Shown here piece by piece: positions 20,055-29,861 of a stretch of DNA of 64,000 nt. The stretch comes from Puniceibacterium confluentis (lineage in GTDB: Bacteria; Pseudomonadota; Alphaproteobacteria; Rhodobacterales; Rhodobacteraceae): assembly GCF_007923445.1 (NCBI RefSeq), contig NZ_VOJI01000014.1, forward strand, positions 1 through 64,000, read 5' to 3'. A program made the position numbers and the translations under genes. The notes beneath the pieces were generated by a model, which was not told where the DNA came from, did not search any database, and saw only the letters and a list, made by a program, of their open reading frames with translations. Position 1 is the stretch's first letter, and each line of letters starts with the position of its first letter.

Positions 20055-20971
20055 GACGTGCGCTGCCCGAACAGGCCCTGCGGGCGGGCGAACAGGATCA
20101 CGGCCATCAGGATATAGACCAGCATCGGGGCCAGCATCCTCCCGGTCTGGCCTGCGGCCGCCGGCTCCATCACCGAACGCAACACGATCGGGCCGAAGGT
20201 GCGGCCCAGCGTATCCACCACGGCGACCAGCAGCGCGCCGAGAAAGGCGCCGCGGATCGACCCGATGCCACCGATCACCACGACCACGAATGTCAGGATC
20301 AGCACGCTTTCGCCCATGCCGGTATCGACAGACAGGATCGGCGCCACGATCGCCCCGGCAAAACAGGCCAGCAGCGCGCCAAGGGCGAAGACCAGCGAAA
20401 ACAGCTTGCCGATGTCGACGCCCAGGGCCGACACCATCTCGCGGTTGCTGGCCCCGGCGCGCAGCAGCATGCCGATGCGCGTGTGGTTGACCACGACGTA
20501 AAGCCCGGCGGCGACCGCCAGTCCCGCCGCGATGATCGCAAGGCGGTAGACGGGGTATTGCAGCGGCCCGATCAGCGGGATCGACCCGTTGAGCAGCTCG
20601 GGCATCGGCACCGACAGCGGCGAGGTGCCCCAGAGCATCTTGACCCCCTCATTGACGATCATCACCAGACCGAAGGTCGCCAGCACCTGATCGAGGTGCG
20701 AGCGGGCATATAGGGGCCGGATCACCAGCCTTTCGATCACCAGGCCGACGACCAGAGCGGCGGGCAGCATCAGCAGCAGCCCGGCCCAGAAGCTGCCGGT
20801 GAGGGCGGCAAAGGTGGCGATCAGATAGGCCCCGATCATGTACAGCACGCCATGGGCCAGATTGATCACATCCATGATCCCGAACACCAGCGTTAGACCC
20901 GCAGCGATGAGGAACAGCAGAACCCCCAGCTGCGCGCCGTTCAGAAGTTGCAGGATGAACAGGTTTGTCAT
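20051..20971 (-). CDS. livH: Branched-chain-amino-acid-type ABC transporter permease (LivH-like)
   Basis: 306 residues with about eight hydrophobic segments. Family features are LNGAQLGVLLFLIAAGLTLVFGIMDVINLAHG at the N-terminus, LLRAGASNREMVSALGVD near 170 and GGIGSIRGAFLGALLVAVVDTLGR near 235. Follows the binding-protein gene by 29 bp and forms the translocation pathway with LivM. Confidence 0.88.
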   Translation of the reverse strand: MTNLFILQLLNGAQLGVLLFLIAAGLTLVFGIMDVINLAHGVLYMIGAYLIATFAALTGSFWAGLLLMLPAALVVGLVIERLVIRPLYARSHLDQVLATFGLVMIVNEGVKMLWGTSPLSVPMPELLNGSIPLIGPLQYPVYRLAIIAAGLAVAAGLYVVVNHTRIGMLLRAGASNREMVSALGVDIGKLFSLVFALGALLACFAGAIVAPILSVDTGMGESVLILTFVVVVIGGIGSIRGAFLGALLVAVVDTLGRTFGPIVLRSVMEPAAAGQTGRMLAPMLVYILMAVILFARPQGLFGQRTS

Positions 20972-21000
20972 GCGTCTCTCCGGCCCAAAGCTTCGTCAGA

Positions 21001-22185
21001 TCACATCGGGCACTGATCGGCGTAGTTGTCCTTGTAATCGTCAAAGATCTTTTCGACGATCGCGGTCTGGAACTTGCCGTCGTCACGCTTTTCCGCCTTG
21101 ACCAGATAGAAGTCCTGGATCGGGAAGTTGTTTTTGCCAAAGCTGAAATCGCCGCGCGGGCTGTCGAATTCGGCCTTGTGCAGTGCGGCCCTGAGGGCGG
21201 CCCGGTCGCTGAGGTCTCCGCCCACGGCACGCACCGCGGAATCGATCAGCTGTGCGGCGTCATAGGCCTGCATCGCGTAGGTGCCCGGCACCGCGTCATA
21301 GGCGGCAAGGTAGCCATCGACAAAGGCCTTGTTGGCCGCGTTGTCCATATCCGGCGCCCAGTTCGCACCACCCATGAGGCCAAGCGCGGCATCCTGCGTC
21401 GCGGGCAGGGTGGTTTCATCGACGGTAAAGGCCGACAGGAACGGGATCGAGGTCAGCCCGGCCTGGCTGTACTGCTTCACCAGGTTGACGCCCATGCCGC
21501 CGGGCATGAAGGTGAACAGCGCATCGGGCTGGAACGCCGCGATCTGTGCCAGTTCCGAACTGAAGTCCAGCTGCCCGAGTTCGGTGAACACCTCGCCCGC
21601 GACTCCGCCGGTGTAGGAATGCTTGAACCCGTTCAGGCTGTCCTTGCCGGCCTGATAGTTCGGCGCCATCAGAAAGACGTTCTGGTAGCCCTGCTTTTCG
21701 GCGTATGCCCCCATGACTTCGTGGTTCTGGTCATTCTGGTACGAGGTGACAAAGAAATTCTCGTTGCACTCGGCGCCGGCATAGCTCGATGTGCCGGCAT
21801 TGGTCGAAATCAGGATGGTCCCGGTCTCGGTCACCGGCTTGTGGATCGCGCCGAGGATGTTGGAAAAGATCGGCCCGACGACAAAGTCGACCTGATCGCG
21901 GGCCACCAGTTCGCGCGCCTTGTCGGCGGCCAGATCGGGACGCTGTTCGTCATCGACGATGATGATCTCGGTCGGCATGCCGCCGACTTCCTTGATCTGG
22001 TTGACCGCCAGCATGAACCCGTCGCGCGCCTGAGAGCCCAGGGCCGCGGCCGGGCCGGACAGGGTGTAGACAAGGCCGATTTTCAGCACGCCGTCGCTGG
22101 CCGAGGGCAGCTCTTGCGCCCCGGCAGGCAGGGTGGTCGAAAGGACGGCAAAGGTTGATGCCAGCAGTTTGGTTCTGGTCGTCAT
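21001..22185 (-). CDS. ABC transporter substrate-binding protein (LivK / Peripla_BP_6 type), probable aromatic ligand
   Basis: 394 residues from the ATG at 22185, with GGGAG about 8 bp upstream. A signal peptide precedes QELPSASDGVLKIGLVYTLSG. The fold is that of LivJ/LivK (receptor ligand-binding) proteins. Members found beside aromatic degradation genes often bind aromatic acids or aromatic amino acids, so anthranilate, kynurenine or tryptophan is likely here (inference from context). It has its own AT-rich upstream region (22186-22350). Confidence 0.82.
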   Translation of the reverse strand: MTTRTKLLASTFAVLSTTLPAGAQELPSASDGVLKIGLVYTLSGPAAALGSQARDGFMLAVNQIKEVGGMPTEIIIVDDEQRPDLAADKARELVARDQVDFVVGPIFSNILGAIHKPVTETGTILISTNAGTSSYAGAECNENFFVTSYQNDQNHEVMGAYAEKQGYQNVFLMAPNYQAGKDSLNGFKHSYTGGVAGEVFTELGQLDFSSELAQIAAFQPDALFTFMPGGMGVNLVKQYSQAGLTSIPFLSAFTVDETTLPATQDAALGLMGGANWAPDMDNAANKAFVDGYLAAYDAVPGTYAMQAYDAAQLIDSAVRAVGGDLSDRAALRAALHKAEFDSPRGDFSFGKNNFPIQDFYLVKAEKRDDGKFQTAIVEKIFDDYKDNYADQCPM

Positions 22186-22249
22186 GGTGATACTCCCGTT
22201 GTTATTGCGCCCCGCCGCCCGGTTGTTCGAGTCGGCATGTTTTGAGTGC

Positions 22250-22282
22250 AAATATTTTGTGTGTAGATATTTAAGGCTTGAA
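22250..22282. promoter_or_regulatory. AT-rich dyad upstream of the binding-protein gene, possible second regulator site
   Basis: AAATAT (22250-22255) and ATATTT (22267-22272) form a perfect 6-bp inverted repeat with 11 bp between. GCTTGAA (22276-22282) repeats the half-site found in the perfect operator at 23372-23378. The region is far more AT-rich than its surroundings and lies about 65-100 bp upstream of the start codon, so it probably contains the promoter. Confidence 0.35.
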
Positions 22283-22350
22283 GATTACCGCAGGTCAAGC
22301 GAGTCGTTTTGGCGAATTCCTTTTTCCCGTTCTGCGTTTAGGTGAACGCC

Positions 22351-23181
22351 TCATTCCTCATCAGGATCGCGCAGGGCTGCCCGCGTCAAGGGTGAACGCC
22401 TGTCCGCCAGTCCGTCAATCACGTTGAAGTGGTGGCGATCCGGCTGCACGACCGCATGGGTGTCGCAGCCCAGCCCGTGCCAGATATTGGCAAGCAGTGC
22501 CGACTGGCGCAGGAACTCCTGTCGCTCGGCGCCGCCGACCCAGGTGGTCAGGCGGATGCCTTTCAGCGGACGCTGTAGCGCGGGGCTGCCTGCCGTGGCT
22601 GAAACCATATCCATCCGCAGCATGTCGTTGCGCTGGGTCATCAGTAGGGGCCGCAGGTCATGCAGGCCGGAAATCGACACCACGTGGCGCAGCCTCGTCC
22701 GTGTCGCGGCTGCCAGCGGCGTCCCTTCGCACATCATCGCCGTCACCAGATGGCCGCCCGCCGAATGGCCCGACAACACGATCGGTCCGGCCACCGCGCC
22801 GGCCACATGGTCGATGGCGGCGCCGATCTGCGCGGTGATCTCTGCGATGCTCACATCCGGGCACAGATCGTAGCTCGGGATCGCCACCGCCCAGCCGCTG
22901 TCCACCGCGCCCTGCGCCAGATGTGACCAGTAGGATTTGTCGAGCGCGACCCAATAGCCGCCGTGTACAAAGACCAGCACACCTTTCGGCGTTCCTTCGG
23001 GCAGGAACAGATCGTATCTGGACCGGTCAGAATCACCGTATGCGATGTCCAGCCGGTTGCGGCCTGCGATGCGGAAACTGTGTGCAGGGGCCACCCAGAG
23101 CCCGGGCCAGTCGGATCCGTTCGGAATGTTGCGCCCATTCTCATAGGCGTTGTCCCAGTCGGTCACTGCAAATCCAGTCAT
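22351..23181 (-). CDS. Alpha/beta hydrolase, kynurenine-formamidase-like
   Basis: 276 residues from the ATG at 23181, chosen for AAGGGA 8 bp upstream. The oxyanion motif HGGYW is near residue 80 and the nucleophile elbow GHSAGGHL near 155. The acid/His pair is presumably in the C-terminal part (DRHHFNVIDGL). HGG-x-W plus GHSAGGHL is typical of the animal-type arylformamidase (AFMID) group, which hydrolyses N-formylkynurenine. With tryptophan 2,3-dioxygenase in the same island this is the most likely role, although other amidase or esterase functions in the pathway remain possible. Transcribed divergently from the anthraniloyl-CoA monooxygenase gene. Confidence 0.68.
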   Translation of the reverse strand: MTGFAVTDWDNAYENGRNIPNGSDWPGLWVAPAHSFRIAGRNRLDIAYGDSDRSRYDLFLPEGTPKGVLVFVHGGYWVALDKSYWSHLAQGAVDSGWAVAIPSYDLCPDVSIAEITAQIGAAIDHVAGAVAGPIVLSGHSAGGHLVTAMMCEGTPLAAATRTRLRHVVSISGLHDLRPLLMTQRNDMLRMDMVSATAGSPALQRPLKGIRLTTWVGGAERQEFLRQSALLANIWHGLGCDTHAVVQPDRHHFNVIDGLADRRSPLTRAALRDPDEE

Positions 23182-23348
23182 CGGTTTTCCCTTTCGGTTC
23201 CGCACGATGCCGCGCACCTGGCGCGCACCTATTCAGCCCGGGGCCCCGTGTCCGACAGGCCTGTCGACGCCTCGCACTGATCGGCGAGAGGCACAGGACG
23301 TCAGCAGAAACGGGTTCGGCTGAGTCGACGCTAGGCAGAACAAAAAAG

Positions 23349-23381
23349 TATTTCAAGCTCAAAACATTTTTGCTTGAAATA
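23349..23381. promoter_or_regulatory. Perfect 10-bp inverted repeat, candidate MarR operator in the divergent promoter
   Basis: TATTTCAAGC (23349-23358) and GCTTGAAATA (23372-23381) are exact reverse complements separated by 13 bp (23 bp start to start, about two helical turns). It lies in the 266-bp region between the divergent hydrolase and anthraniloyl-CoA monooxygenase genes, within AT-rich DNA that must hold at least one promoter. The MarR regulator encoded in the right arm is the natural candidate to bind it. Confidence 0.65.
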
Positions 23382-23447
23382 AAATTTTTCCGCGCCTAGC
23401 CTTCGAGTCAGGGCGGCGGAACTGTCGCCGAAATCAGGGGGAATGCC

Positions 23448-25736
23448 ATGCGTGTCGCATGTCTTGGCGGAGGGCCTGCCGGGCTTTATTTCGCGATATC
23501 GCTCAAGCTGCGTCAGCCGGAGACCGAGGTGGTTCTGTTCGAGCGCAACCGCGCCGACGATACCTTTGGCTGGGGTGTGGTGCTGTCGGACGAGACCCTG
23601 GACAACCTCGCGCGCAACGACCCCGTGAGTGCCGCGACCATTCGTGAACACTTTGCCTACTGGGATGACGTCGCGCTGGTGCATCAGGGGCAGAAGGTGG
23701 TGTCGACCGGGCATGGATTCTGCGGCATCGGGCGCAAGCGTCTGCTGATGATCCTGCAGGATCGCGCCCGTGCGCTGGGCGTCGACCTGCGGTTTTCGAC
23801 CGAGGTCGGGCCCGCCTCCGAATTCATGGCGGACTACGATGTGGTGGTCGCCTGTGACGGTCTGAATTCCCGCACCCGCCAGGCCTTTGAGGGCGCGTTC
23901 AAGCCCGATGTCGACCTGCGCGCCTGCCAGTTTGTCTGGCTCGGCACCCGTCAGAAGTTCGACGATGCCTTCACCTTCATCTTCGAGAACACCGACAAGG
24001 GCTGGGTCTGGGCGCATGCCTACCAGTTCGACGCTGACACCGCGACTTTCATCGTGGAATGCTCGCAAAAGACATTTGATGCCTACGGTTTCGCCGGGAT
24101 GTCGCAGCAGGACAGCATCTCGGTCTGCGAGAACATCTTCAGGGACCACCTTGGCGGCCATCCGCTGATGACCAATGCCAACCATATCCGTGGGTCCGCC
24201 TGGATCCGTTTTCCGCGCGTTCTGTGCCAGAGATGGAGCCACGAGAATGTGGTGCTGCTGGGGGATGCCGCGGCCACGGCGCATTTCTCGATCGGCTCGG
24301 GCACCAAGCTGGCGCTGGAATCCGCCATCGCGCTGGCCGAAAACCTGAGCACCCAGCCAAACGTGGCCCAGGCGTTCAAATCCTACGAAGATCAGCGCCA
24401 GCTGGAAGTGCTGCGCCTGCAGTCCGCCGCGCGCAACTCGGTCGAATGGTTCGAGGATGTCGAGCGCTACCTCGACCTTGACCCGGTGCAGCTGAACTAT
24501 TCCCTGCTGACCCGTTCGCAGCGGATCAGCCACGAGAACCTGCGCGCCCGTGATCCCGAATGGCTCGGCTCTGCCGAACGCTGGTTCCAGCAGCAGGCAG
24601 GGACGGCGGTCAACGGTCCGGCCCGCGCACCGATGTTTGCGCCCTTCGCCCTGCGCGACATGACGTTGAAAAATCGCGTCGTCGTCTCGCCGATGGCGCA
24701 GTACAAGGCGGTTGATGGCTGCCCGACCGACTGGCACCTGATCCACTACGGCGAACGCGCCAAGGGCGGCGCCGGGCTGATCTACACCGAAATGACCTGT
24801 GTTTCGCCCACCGGGCGCATCACTCCGGGGTGCCCCGGCCTGTATGCGCCGGACCACGAAGCGGCGTGGAAACGGCTGGTGGATTTTGTCCATGCCGAAA
24901 CCGAGGCAAAGATCTGCTGCCAGATCGGCCATTCCGGGCGCAAGGGATCGACGCGCATCGGCTGGGAAGGCATGGATCAAAAGCTGGAGTCCGGCAACTG
25001 GCCGCTGATCTCGGCCTCTGCCCTGCCGTGGTCGGGCGAAAACGACACCCCACGGGCGATGACCCGTACCGACATGGACGCGGTGACGGCCGAATTCGTG
25101 GCGGCGGCAAAGATGGCGGACCGCGCCGGATTCGATATGATCGAACTGCACGCTGCGCACGGCTACCTCATCTCGTCTTTCATTTCGCCGCTGTCCAACA
25201 TCCGCGACGACGCCTATGGCGGCAGCCTGGAAAACCGCATGCGTTATCCGCTCGAGGTGTTTGCCGCCATGCGCGCGGTCTGGCCCGGGGGCAAGCCGAT
25301 GTCGGTGCGCATTTCTGCCACGGACTGGTCCGACCGGGGCATCTCGCCCGAAGACTCGGTCGGCATTGCACGGATGTTCGCCGCTGCCGGGGCGGATATT
25401 GTCGATGTCTCTGCCGGACAGACCAGCACCGAGGCACAGCCGGTCTACGGGCGCATGTTCCAGACGCCGTTCTCGGACCGCATCCGCAACGAGACCGGCA
25501 TCCCGACCATGGCCGTCGGCAACATCTTCGAGGCGGATCACGTGAACTCGATCCTGATGGCTGGGCGGGCCGACCTCGTCTGTCTCGCACGCCCGCATCT
25601 CTCCGACCCCTACTGGTTGCTGCATGCAGCCACCGCGCTGGGGGATCGTGCCGAAACATGGCCGCTGCCCTATCTGCCCGGACGCGATCAGATCTGGCGG
25701 CTGGCCGATCGTGACGCCGAGGTGGCCCGCGCATGA
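23448..25736 (+). CDS. Bifunctional anthraniloyl-CoA monooxygenase/reductase (FAD hydroxylase fused to Old Yellow Enzyme domain)
   Basis: 762 residues. Residues 1 to about 390 form a class A FAD monooxygenase ([15 protein letters not shown] at the N-terminus, GD motif [22 protein letters not shown] near 275). About 395 to 760 form an FMN-binding OYE-type oxidoreductase ([48 protein letters not shown]). The length and order match 2-aminobenzoyl-CoA monooxygenase/reductase of Azoarcus evansii, which hydroxylates and then reduces the ring of anthraniloyl-CoA to a non-aromatic product. Salicylyl-CoA 5-hydroxylases are close relatives, so the exact substrate is inferred from the 2-aminobenzoate-CoA ligase in the same operon. 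First gene of the right arm. Confidence 0.87.
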   Translation: MRVACLGGGPAGLYFAISLKLRQPETEVVLFERNRADDTFGWGVVLSDETLDNLARNDPVSAATIREHFAYWDDVALVHQGQKVVSTGHGFCGIGRKRLLMILQDRARALGVDLRFSTEVGPASEFMADYDVVVACDGLNSRTRQAFEGAFKPDVDLRACQFVWLGTRQKFDDAFTFIFENTDKGWVWAHAYQFDADTATFIVECSQKTFDAYGFAGMSQQDSISVCENIFRDHLGGHPLMTNANHIRGSAWIRFPRVLCQRWSHENVVLLGDAAATAHFSIGSGTKLALESAIALAENLSTQPNVAQAFKSYEDQRQLEVLRLQSAARNSVEWFEDVERYLDLDPVQLNYSLLTRSQRISHENLRARDPEWLGSAERWFQQQAGTAVNGPARAPMFAPFALRDMTLKNRVVVSPMAQYKAVDGCPTDWHLIHYGERAKGGAGLIYTEMTCVSPTGRITPGCPGLYAPDHEAAWKRLVDFVHAETEAKICCQIGHSGRKGSTRIGWEGMDQKLESGNWPLISASALPWSGENDTPRAMTRTDMDAVTAEFVAAAKMADRAGFDMIELHAAHGYLISSFISPLSNIRDDAYGGSLENRMRYPLEVFAAMRAVWPGGKPMSVRISATDWSDRGISPEDSVGIARMFAAAGADIVDVSAGQTSTEAQPVYGRMFQTPFSDRIRNETGIPTMAVGNIFEADHVNSILMAGRADLVCLARPHLSDPYWLLHAATALGDRAETWPLPYLPGRDQIWRLADRDAEVARA

Positions 25737-26476
25737 GTATGTCCGGCAAACATGTGGTGATCAGCGGCGGCGGTTCCGGCGTGGGGGCCGACATGGCACA
25801 GCGCTTTGCCGCCGAAGGCGCGCGGGTCACGATTCTGGGGCGAACGGAGTCGACGCTTGCGGCGCAGGGCCTGCCCTACCAGGTCTGTGACGTGACCGAC
25901 GCCGGGGCGGTCGCGGGTGCCTTTGCCGCCGCCCGTGCCGCGCACGGTCCCGTCGAGGTGGCAATTGCCAATGCCGGCGCCGCAGTGAGCAAGCCCTTTG
26001 CAAAGATGTCGGCGCAGGATCTGGATGCCATGCTGGCGGTCAACGTGACCGGAGTGTTCAACGTCTGGCAGGCGGCGCTGGCGGATATGACTGCGGCCGG
26101 GTGGGGGCGCATGATCGCCGTCGCCTCGACCGCCGGACTGAAGGGCTATCCCTATGTCGCCGGCTATGTCGCCGCCAAACACGCCGTCGTCGGACTGACC
26201 CGGGCGTTGGCACTGGACCTTGCGAAAACCGGCATCACGGTGAATGCGCTTTGCCCGGGGTTCATCGACACGCCGATGCTGCAACAGTCGGTGCGCAACA
26301 TTGTCGACAAGACCGGCAAAAGCGCCGCCGAGGCGGTCGCCGATCTGACCCGGGGCAATCCGCAGAAGCGGCTGATCCAGACGGACGAGGTCGCGGGCAG
26401 CGCGCTCTGGCTGTGTTCGGAGGCGGCGCGGTCGGTCAATGGTCACGCGCTGGCGCTGTCGGGGGGCGAGATATGA
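25733..26476 (+). CDS. SDR-family dehydrogenase, probable 3-hydroxyacyl-CoA dehydrogenase
   Basis: 247 residues. Cofactor motif [19 protein letters not shown] at the N-terminus, NAGAA near 80, catalytic Ser in [10 protein letters not shown] and YxxxK in YVAAKHAV near 150. Its position between the ring-attacking enzyme and the enoyl-CoA hydratase points to oxidation of a 3-hydroxyacyl-CoA intermediate during ring degradation. Overlaps both neighbours by 4 bp. Confidence 0.78.
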   Translation: MSMSGKHVVISGGGSGVGADMAQRFAAEGARVTILGRTESTLAAQGLPYQVCDVTDAGAVAGAFAAARAAHGPVEVAIANAGAAVSKPFAKMSAQDLDAMLAVNVTGVFNVWQAALADMTAAGWGRMIAVASTAGLKGYPYVAGYVAAKHAVVGLTRALALDLAKTGITVNALCPGFIDTPMLQQSVRNIVDKTGKSAAEAVADLTRGNPQKRLIQTDEVAGSALWLCSEAARSVNGHALALSGGEI

Positions 26477-26943
26477 GCGTGACGCCAAAGCCTGCCACCG
26501 GCACCGACACCTCCAAGGCGCGGCTGCGGCTCTGGCTGCGGATGCTGAAAAGCGCCCGCGGGGTCGAAGCCGAACTGCGCGAGCGGCTGCGCACCGAATT
26601 TTCCTCGACGCTGCCCCGGTTCGACGTGATGGCGGCGCTCGAGCGTTACGAGAACGGTCTGAAGATGTCGGCCCTGTCCGGGGTGCTGCGGGTGTCGAAC
26701 GGCAATGTCACCGGCATTGTCGACCGGCTGGCCGAGGATGGACTTGTGGTGCGGGTGCAGGTGCCCGGTGACCGCCGGGCCACATTGGTCCGGCTGACCC
26801 GCAAGGGCCAGCAGGAATTTGCCCGCCAGGCGGCTGCACACGAGTTGTGGATCGACGAATTGCTAAGTGATTTCGGCGCCGAAGAGGCCACGCAACTGGC
26901 CGCGCGCTTTGAGGCGGTGACACACCGCGAGGAGGGTCAATGA
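26473..26943 (+). CDS. MarR-family transcriptional regulator
   Basis: 156 residues. The winged helix-turn-helix spans about residues 50-110, with [32 protein letters not shown] and the wing [15 protein letters not shown]. MarR proteins of aromatic-CoA pathways usually repress until an aromatic acyl-CoA binds. Embedded in the operon with ATGA overlaps on both sides, so it is autoregulated if it binds the palindrome at 23349-23381. Confidence 0.88.
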   Translation: MSVTPKPATGTDTSKARLRLWLRMLKSARGVEAELRERLRTEFSSTLPRFDVMAALERYENGLKMSALSGVLRVSNGNVTGIVDRLAEDGLVVRVQVPGDRRATLVRLTRKGQQEFARQAAAHELWIDELLSDFGAEEATQLAARFEAVTHREEGQ

Positions 26944-27740
26944 GAACCGACGTTCAGCACTTTTGCTGCAGCGTGACCGGGGGCATCGCAGAGGTCACGC
27001 TTGATCGCCCCGAGCGCAAGAATCCCCTGACCTTCGAGAGTTACGCCGAGTTGCGCGACTGGTTCCGGGATCTGGCCTATGACGACTCGGTCAAGGTTGT
27101 CGTCTTTGGCGCGAACGGCGGCAATTTCAGCTCTGGCGGCGATGTGCACGATATCATCGGTCCGCTGACCCGGATGAACATGAAGGAGCTGCTGGCCTTT
27201 ACCCGGATGACCGGCGACCTCGTCAAGGCGATGCTGACTTGCGGCAAACCGGTGATCGCGGCGGTGGACGGCGTCTGCGTCGGTGCCGGGGCGATCATCG
27301 CCATGGCGAGCGACCTGCGGCTGGCGACCCCGGCGGCGAAGACGGCGTTCCTGTTCACGCGGGTCGGCCTGGCCGGCTGCGACATGGGCGCCTGCGCGAT
27401 CCTGCCACGGATCATCGGCCAGGGGCGGGCGGCAGAGTTGCTGTATTCCGGCCGGTCGATGTCGGCGGAGGAGGGCGAGCGGTGGGGATTCTTCAACCGT
27501 CTCGTGGCGGCGGACAGTCTGCGGGACGAGGCGATGGCGCTGGCGCAGCAGATCGCGTCGGGGCCGAACTTTGCCCATATGATGACCAAGACGATGCTGA
27601 TGCAGGAGTGGTCGATGGGTCTGGAACAGGCGATCGAGGCTGAGGCGCAGGCACAGGCAATCTGTATGCAGACCACCGATTTCACCCGGGCCTATGAGGC
27701 GTTTGTCGCCAAACAGCGCCCGGTGTTCGAGGGAGACTGA
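26940..27740 (+). CDS. Enoyl-CoA hydratase/isomerase family protein
   Basis: 266 residues of the crotonase fold: [14 protein letters not shown]-like N-terminus ([17 protein letters not shown]), oxyanion loop [16 protein letters not shown] near 60-72, second oxyanion region [17 protein letters not shown] near 140. The usual catalytic Glu pair is not obvious: C-D-M-G replaces the x-P-E-x motif near 145, so the reaction may differ from simple hydration. Expected to act on a dearomatised C7-CoA intermediate. Confidence 0.85.
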   Translation: MRTDVQHFCCSVTGGIAEVTLDRPERKNPLTFESYAELRDWFRDLAYDDSVKVVVFGANGGNFSSGGDVHDIIGPLTRMNMKELLAFTRMTGDLVKAMLTCGKPVIAAVDGVCVGAGAIIAMASDLRLATPAAKTAFLFTRVGLAGCDMGACAILPRIIGQGRAAELLYSGRSMSAEEGERWGFFNRLVAADSLRDEAMALAQQIASGPNFAHMMTKTMLMQEWSMGLEQAIEAEAQAQAICMQTTDFTRAYEAFVAKQRPVFEGD

Positions 27741-27742
27741 CA

Positions 27743-27805
27743 ATGTCCGCGTCGGAAGTGAGTATTTTTGAAGAGAAGAAACCGGGGGCCGCACATGTCG
27801 GATAA
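27743..27805 (+). CDS. 20-residue leader-like micro-ORF ahead of the acyl-CoA dehydrogenase
   Basis: ATG at 27743 follows GGGAG with a 7-bp spacer and lies 2 bp after the hydratase stop. The ORF ends at TAA 27803-27805, overlapping the start of the next gene by 11 bp. The peptide is acidic then basic ([15 protein letters not shown]...). The underlying DNA (GAGTATTTTTGAAGAGAAGAAA) resembles an intergenic motif I recall as frequent in Rhodobacterales genomes, which would make the ORF incidental. Confidence 0.3.
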   Translation: MSASEVSIFEEKKPGAAHVG

Positions 27806-28955
27806 GTCGTTCCTCGACTGGCCGTTTCTGGAACCGAGGCACCGGGATTGGGCTTTGGCGCTTGACGAATGGGCCGGTGCGGCACTGACCGCTATTGATC
27901 ACAGCGACACCGACGCGGCCTGCCGGGACCTGGTGCGGGCGCTGGGCGCGGATGGCTGGCTGTTGCCAACCGCAGTGGACCCCGAGGACGTGCAGCCGCT
28001 GGAGGTGCGGAGTCTGTGCCTGGCGCGCGAAACGCTGGCCCGGCACGACGGGCTGGCGGATTTTGCCTTTGCCATGCAGGGACTGGGCACCGGGGCCTTG
28101 TCGCTGTTCGGCACGGCGCAGCAGCAGCGCGCATGGTTGCCGCTCACCCGGACCGGACAGGCGATCGCCGCCTTCGCACTGACCGAGCCGCAGTCGGGGT
28201 CGGATGTCGCCAATGCGACGATGACGGCGGTGCGGGACGGGTCGGATTATGTGCTCGACGGCGAGAAGACCTGGATTTCGAATGGCGGCATCGCCGATGT
28301 CTACACCGTCTTTGCCCGCACCGGCGAGGCGCCGGGGGCAAAGGGGCTGTCCGCCTTTGTGGTGTCGGCCGACACGCCGGGGTTGCAGGTGGCCGAGCGG
28401 CTCGAGACGATCGCGCCGCATCCGCTGGCACGGTTGCGGTTCGATGGCTGCCGGGTGCCGGTGTCGGCGATGATCGGTGAGCCGGGGCAGGGATTTCGCA
28501 TTGCCATGTCGGTGCTGGACGTGTTCCGCACCACGGTGGCGGCGGCGGCACTGGGATTTTCCCGCCGCGCGCTGGAGGAGTCGCTGGCGCGGGTGCAGGC
28601 CCGTCGCGTCCAGGGCGCGCCGCTGGCGGACTTGCAGATGGTGCAGGCGCATCTGGCGGAAATGGCACTGCGGGTCGATGCCAGCGCCTTGCTGGTGTAC
28701 CGCGCCGCCTGGGCCAAGGACATGGGGGCGCCACGGGTGACGCGCGAGGCGGCGATGGCCAAGCTGTTCGCCACCGACGAGGCGCAGAAGGTGATCGACG
28801 CCGCGGTTCAGCTGCACGGCGGCGACGGGGTGCGCGCCGGTTCCGTTGTGGAGCGACTGTACCGGGATATCCGGGCTTTGCGGATCTACGAAGGAGCGTC
28901 GGACGTGCAGAAGGTGATCATCGCGCGCGCCACCCTGGCGGAGTTCGGCGGATGA
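27795..28955 (+). CDS. Acyl-CoA dehydrogenase
   Basis: 386 residues from the ATG at 27795 (GGGGG 6 bp upstream). FAD-binding motif [14 protein letters not shown] near 130, [20 protein letters not shown] near 165, and the C-terminal signature [17 protein letters not shown]. It removes hydrogens alpha,beta to the thioester. In the anthranilate pathway it would act on the reduced alicyclic or ring-opened CoA ester. Start region overlaps the micro-ORF; the stop overlaps the tryptophan dioxygenase start. Confidence 0.9.
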   Translation: MSDKSFLDWPFLEPRHRDWALALDEWAGAALTAIDHSDTDAACRDLVRALGADGWLLPTAVDPEDVQPLEVRSLCLARETLARHDGLADFAFAMQGLGTGALSLFGTAQQQRAWLPLTRTGQAIAAFALTEPQSGSDVANATMTAVRDGSDYVLDGEKTWISNGGIADVYTVFARTGEAPGAKGLSAFVVSADTPGLQVAERLETIAPHPLARLRFDGCRVPVSAMIGEPGQGFRIAMSVLDVFRTTVAAAALGFSRRALEESLARVQARRVQGAPLADLQMVQAHLAEMALRVDASALLVYRAAWAKDMGAPRVTREAAMAKLFATDEAQKVIDAAVQLHGGDGVRAGSVVERLYRDIRALRIYEGASDVQKVIIARATLAEFGG

Positions 28956-29770
28956 GTGACCCAGGCGCCGAGACCGACTTTTCGCGTCAGATGTCCTATG
29001 GCGACTACCTTGGGCTGGACCGGTTGCTGAGCGCGCAGCATCCGCTGTCTGAGGCGCCTGACGAGTTGCTGTTCATCATCCAGCACCAGACTTCGGAGCT
29101 GTGGATGAAGCTGATGTTGTCGGAACTGGATGCGGCGCGGCGGGCGATTGCGGCGGACCGTCTGTCCGAGGCGTTCAAGATGCTGGCCCGGGTCAGCCGG
29201 ATCATGGAGCAGCTGAACGCGGCCTGGGACGTTCTGCGCACGATGACGCCCAGCGATTACACCACGTTCCGCGACCGGTTGGGGCGGTCCTCGGGATTCC
29301 AGTCGCTGCAATACCGGCTGGTGGAGTTTGCGCTTGGCAACCGCAACCTCGCGATGCTCAAGCCCCACGCCCATGACATCGACGCTACCGGGCGGCTCAG
29401 GGAGGAGCTGGGGCGGCTGAGCCTGTATCAGGAGGTGCTGGCCTATGCCGCGCGGCAGGGCTGGGACCTGCCTGCAGCGCTGGTCGGTGAACCGTCAGTG
29501 GCGCCGCACCAGGACATCCCGGAGGTCACGGCGCTCTGGGGCGCGGTCTACCGCGACACCAGCACCCACTGGACACTGTATGAACTGGCGGAAAAGCTGG
29601 TGGATCTCGAGGATTATTTCCGCCGCTGGCGGTTCAACCATGTCACCACTGTCGAACGGGTGATCGGCTTCAAACGCGGGACCGGCGGGACCGGCGGGGT
29701 CGATTACCTCAAGAAAATGCTCGCGGTCGAGCTGTTCCCCGAACTCTGGCACGTCCGCACCGATCTTTGA
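28952..29770 (+). CDS. kynA: Tryptophan 2,3-dioxygenase
   Basis: 272 residues, the normal bacterial length. Conserved [30 protein letters not shown] near 45-56 (heme-proximal region), [12 protein letters not shown] near 110, and the [11 protein letters not shown] loop near 250. It cleaves the indole ring of L-Trp to N-formylkynurenine using heme and O2. Its presence inside the anthraniloyl-CoA operon links tryptophan to that pathway. Overlaps the preceding gene by 4 bp. Confidence 0.94.
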   Translation: MSDPGAETDFSRQMSYGDYLGLDRLLSAQHPLSEAPDELLFIIQHQTSELWMKLMLSELDAARRAIAADRLSEAFKMLARVSRIMEQLNAAWDVLRTMTPSDYTTFRDRLGRSSGFQSLQYRLVEFALGNRNLAMLKPHAHDIDATGRLREELGRLSLYQEVLAYAARQGWDLPAALVGEPSVAPHQDIPEVTALWGAVYRDTSTHWTLYELAEKLVDLEDYFRRWRFNHVTTVERVIGFKRGTGGTGGVDYLKKMLAVELFPELWHVRTDL

Positions 29771-29798
29771 CCCGGCACACCGGAAAGGAGTCACGACC

Positions 29799-29861
29799 AT
29801 GACTGATCTTGCGCAAATCCCCCTGACGGGCAAGGCCGGGTGCGCCGGGGGGCGGACATGA
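29799..29861 (+). CDS. 20-residue micro-ORF overlapping the CoA-ligase start
   Basis: A strong site (GGAAAGGAG, 9 bp spacing) precedes the ATG at 29799. The ORF ends in TGA at 29859-29861, overlapping the ligase ATG by 3 bp. The peptide begins MTDLAQIPLTGKAG, which resembles the opening of many dehydrogenases of the SDR class, then stops. It could be a translational-coupling leader or the scar of a deleted gene. Confidence 0.4.
   Translation: MTDLAQIPLTGKAGCAGGRT

Noticed and set aside
23331-25625. 764-codon minus-strand open frame
   Set aside because: Antisense shadow of the anthraniloyl-CoA monooxygenase/reductase, whose two flavin domains are unambiguous.
26937-28817. 626-codon minus-strand open frame
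   Set aside because: Antisense to the hydratase and acyl-CoA dehydrogenase genes; composition typical of a shadow frame in GC-rich DNA.
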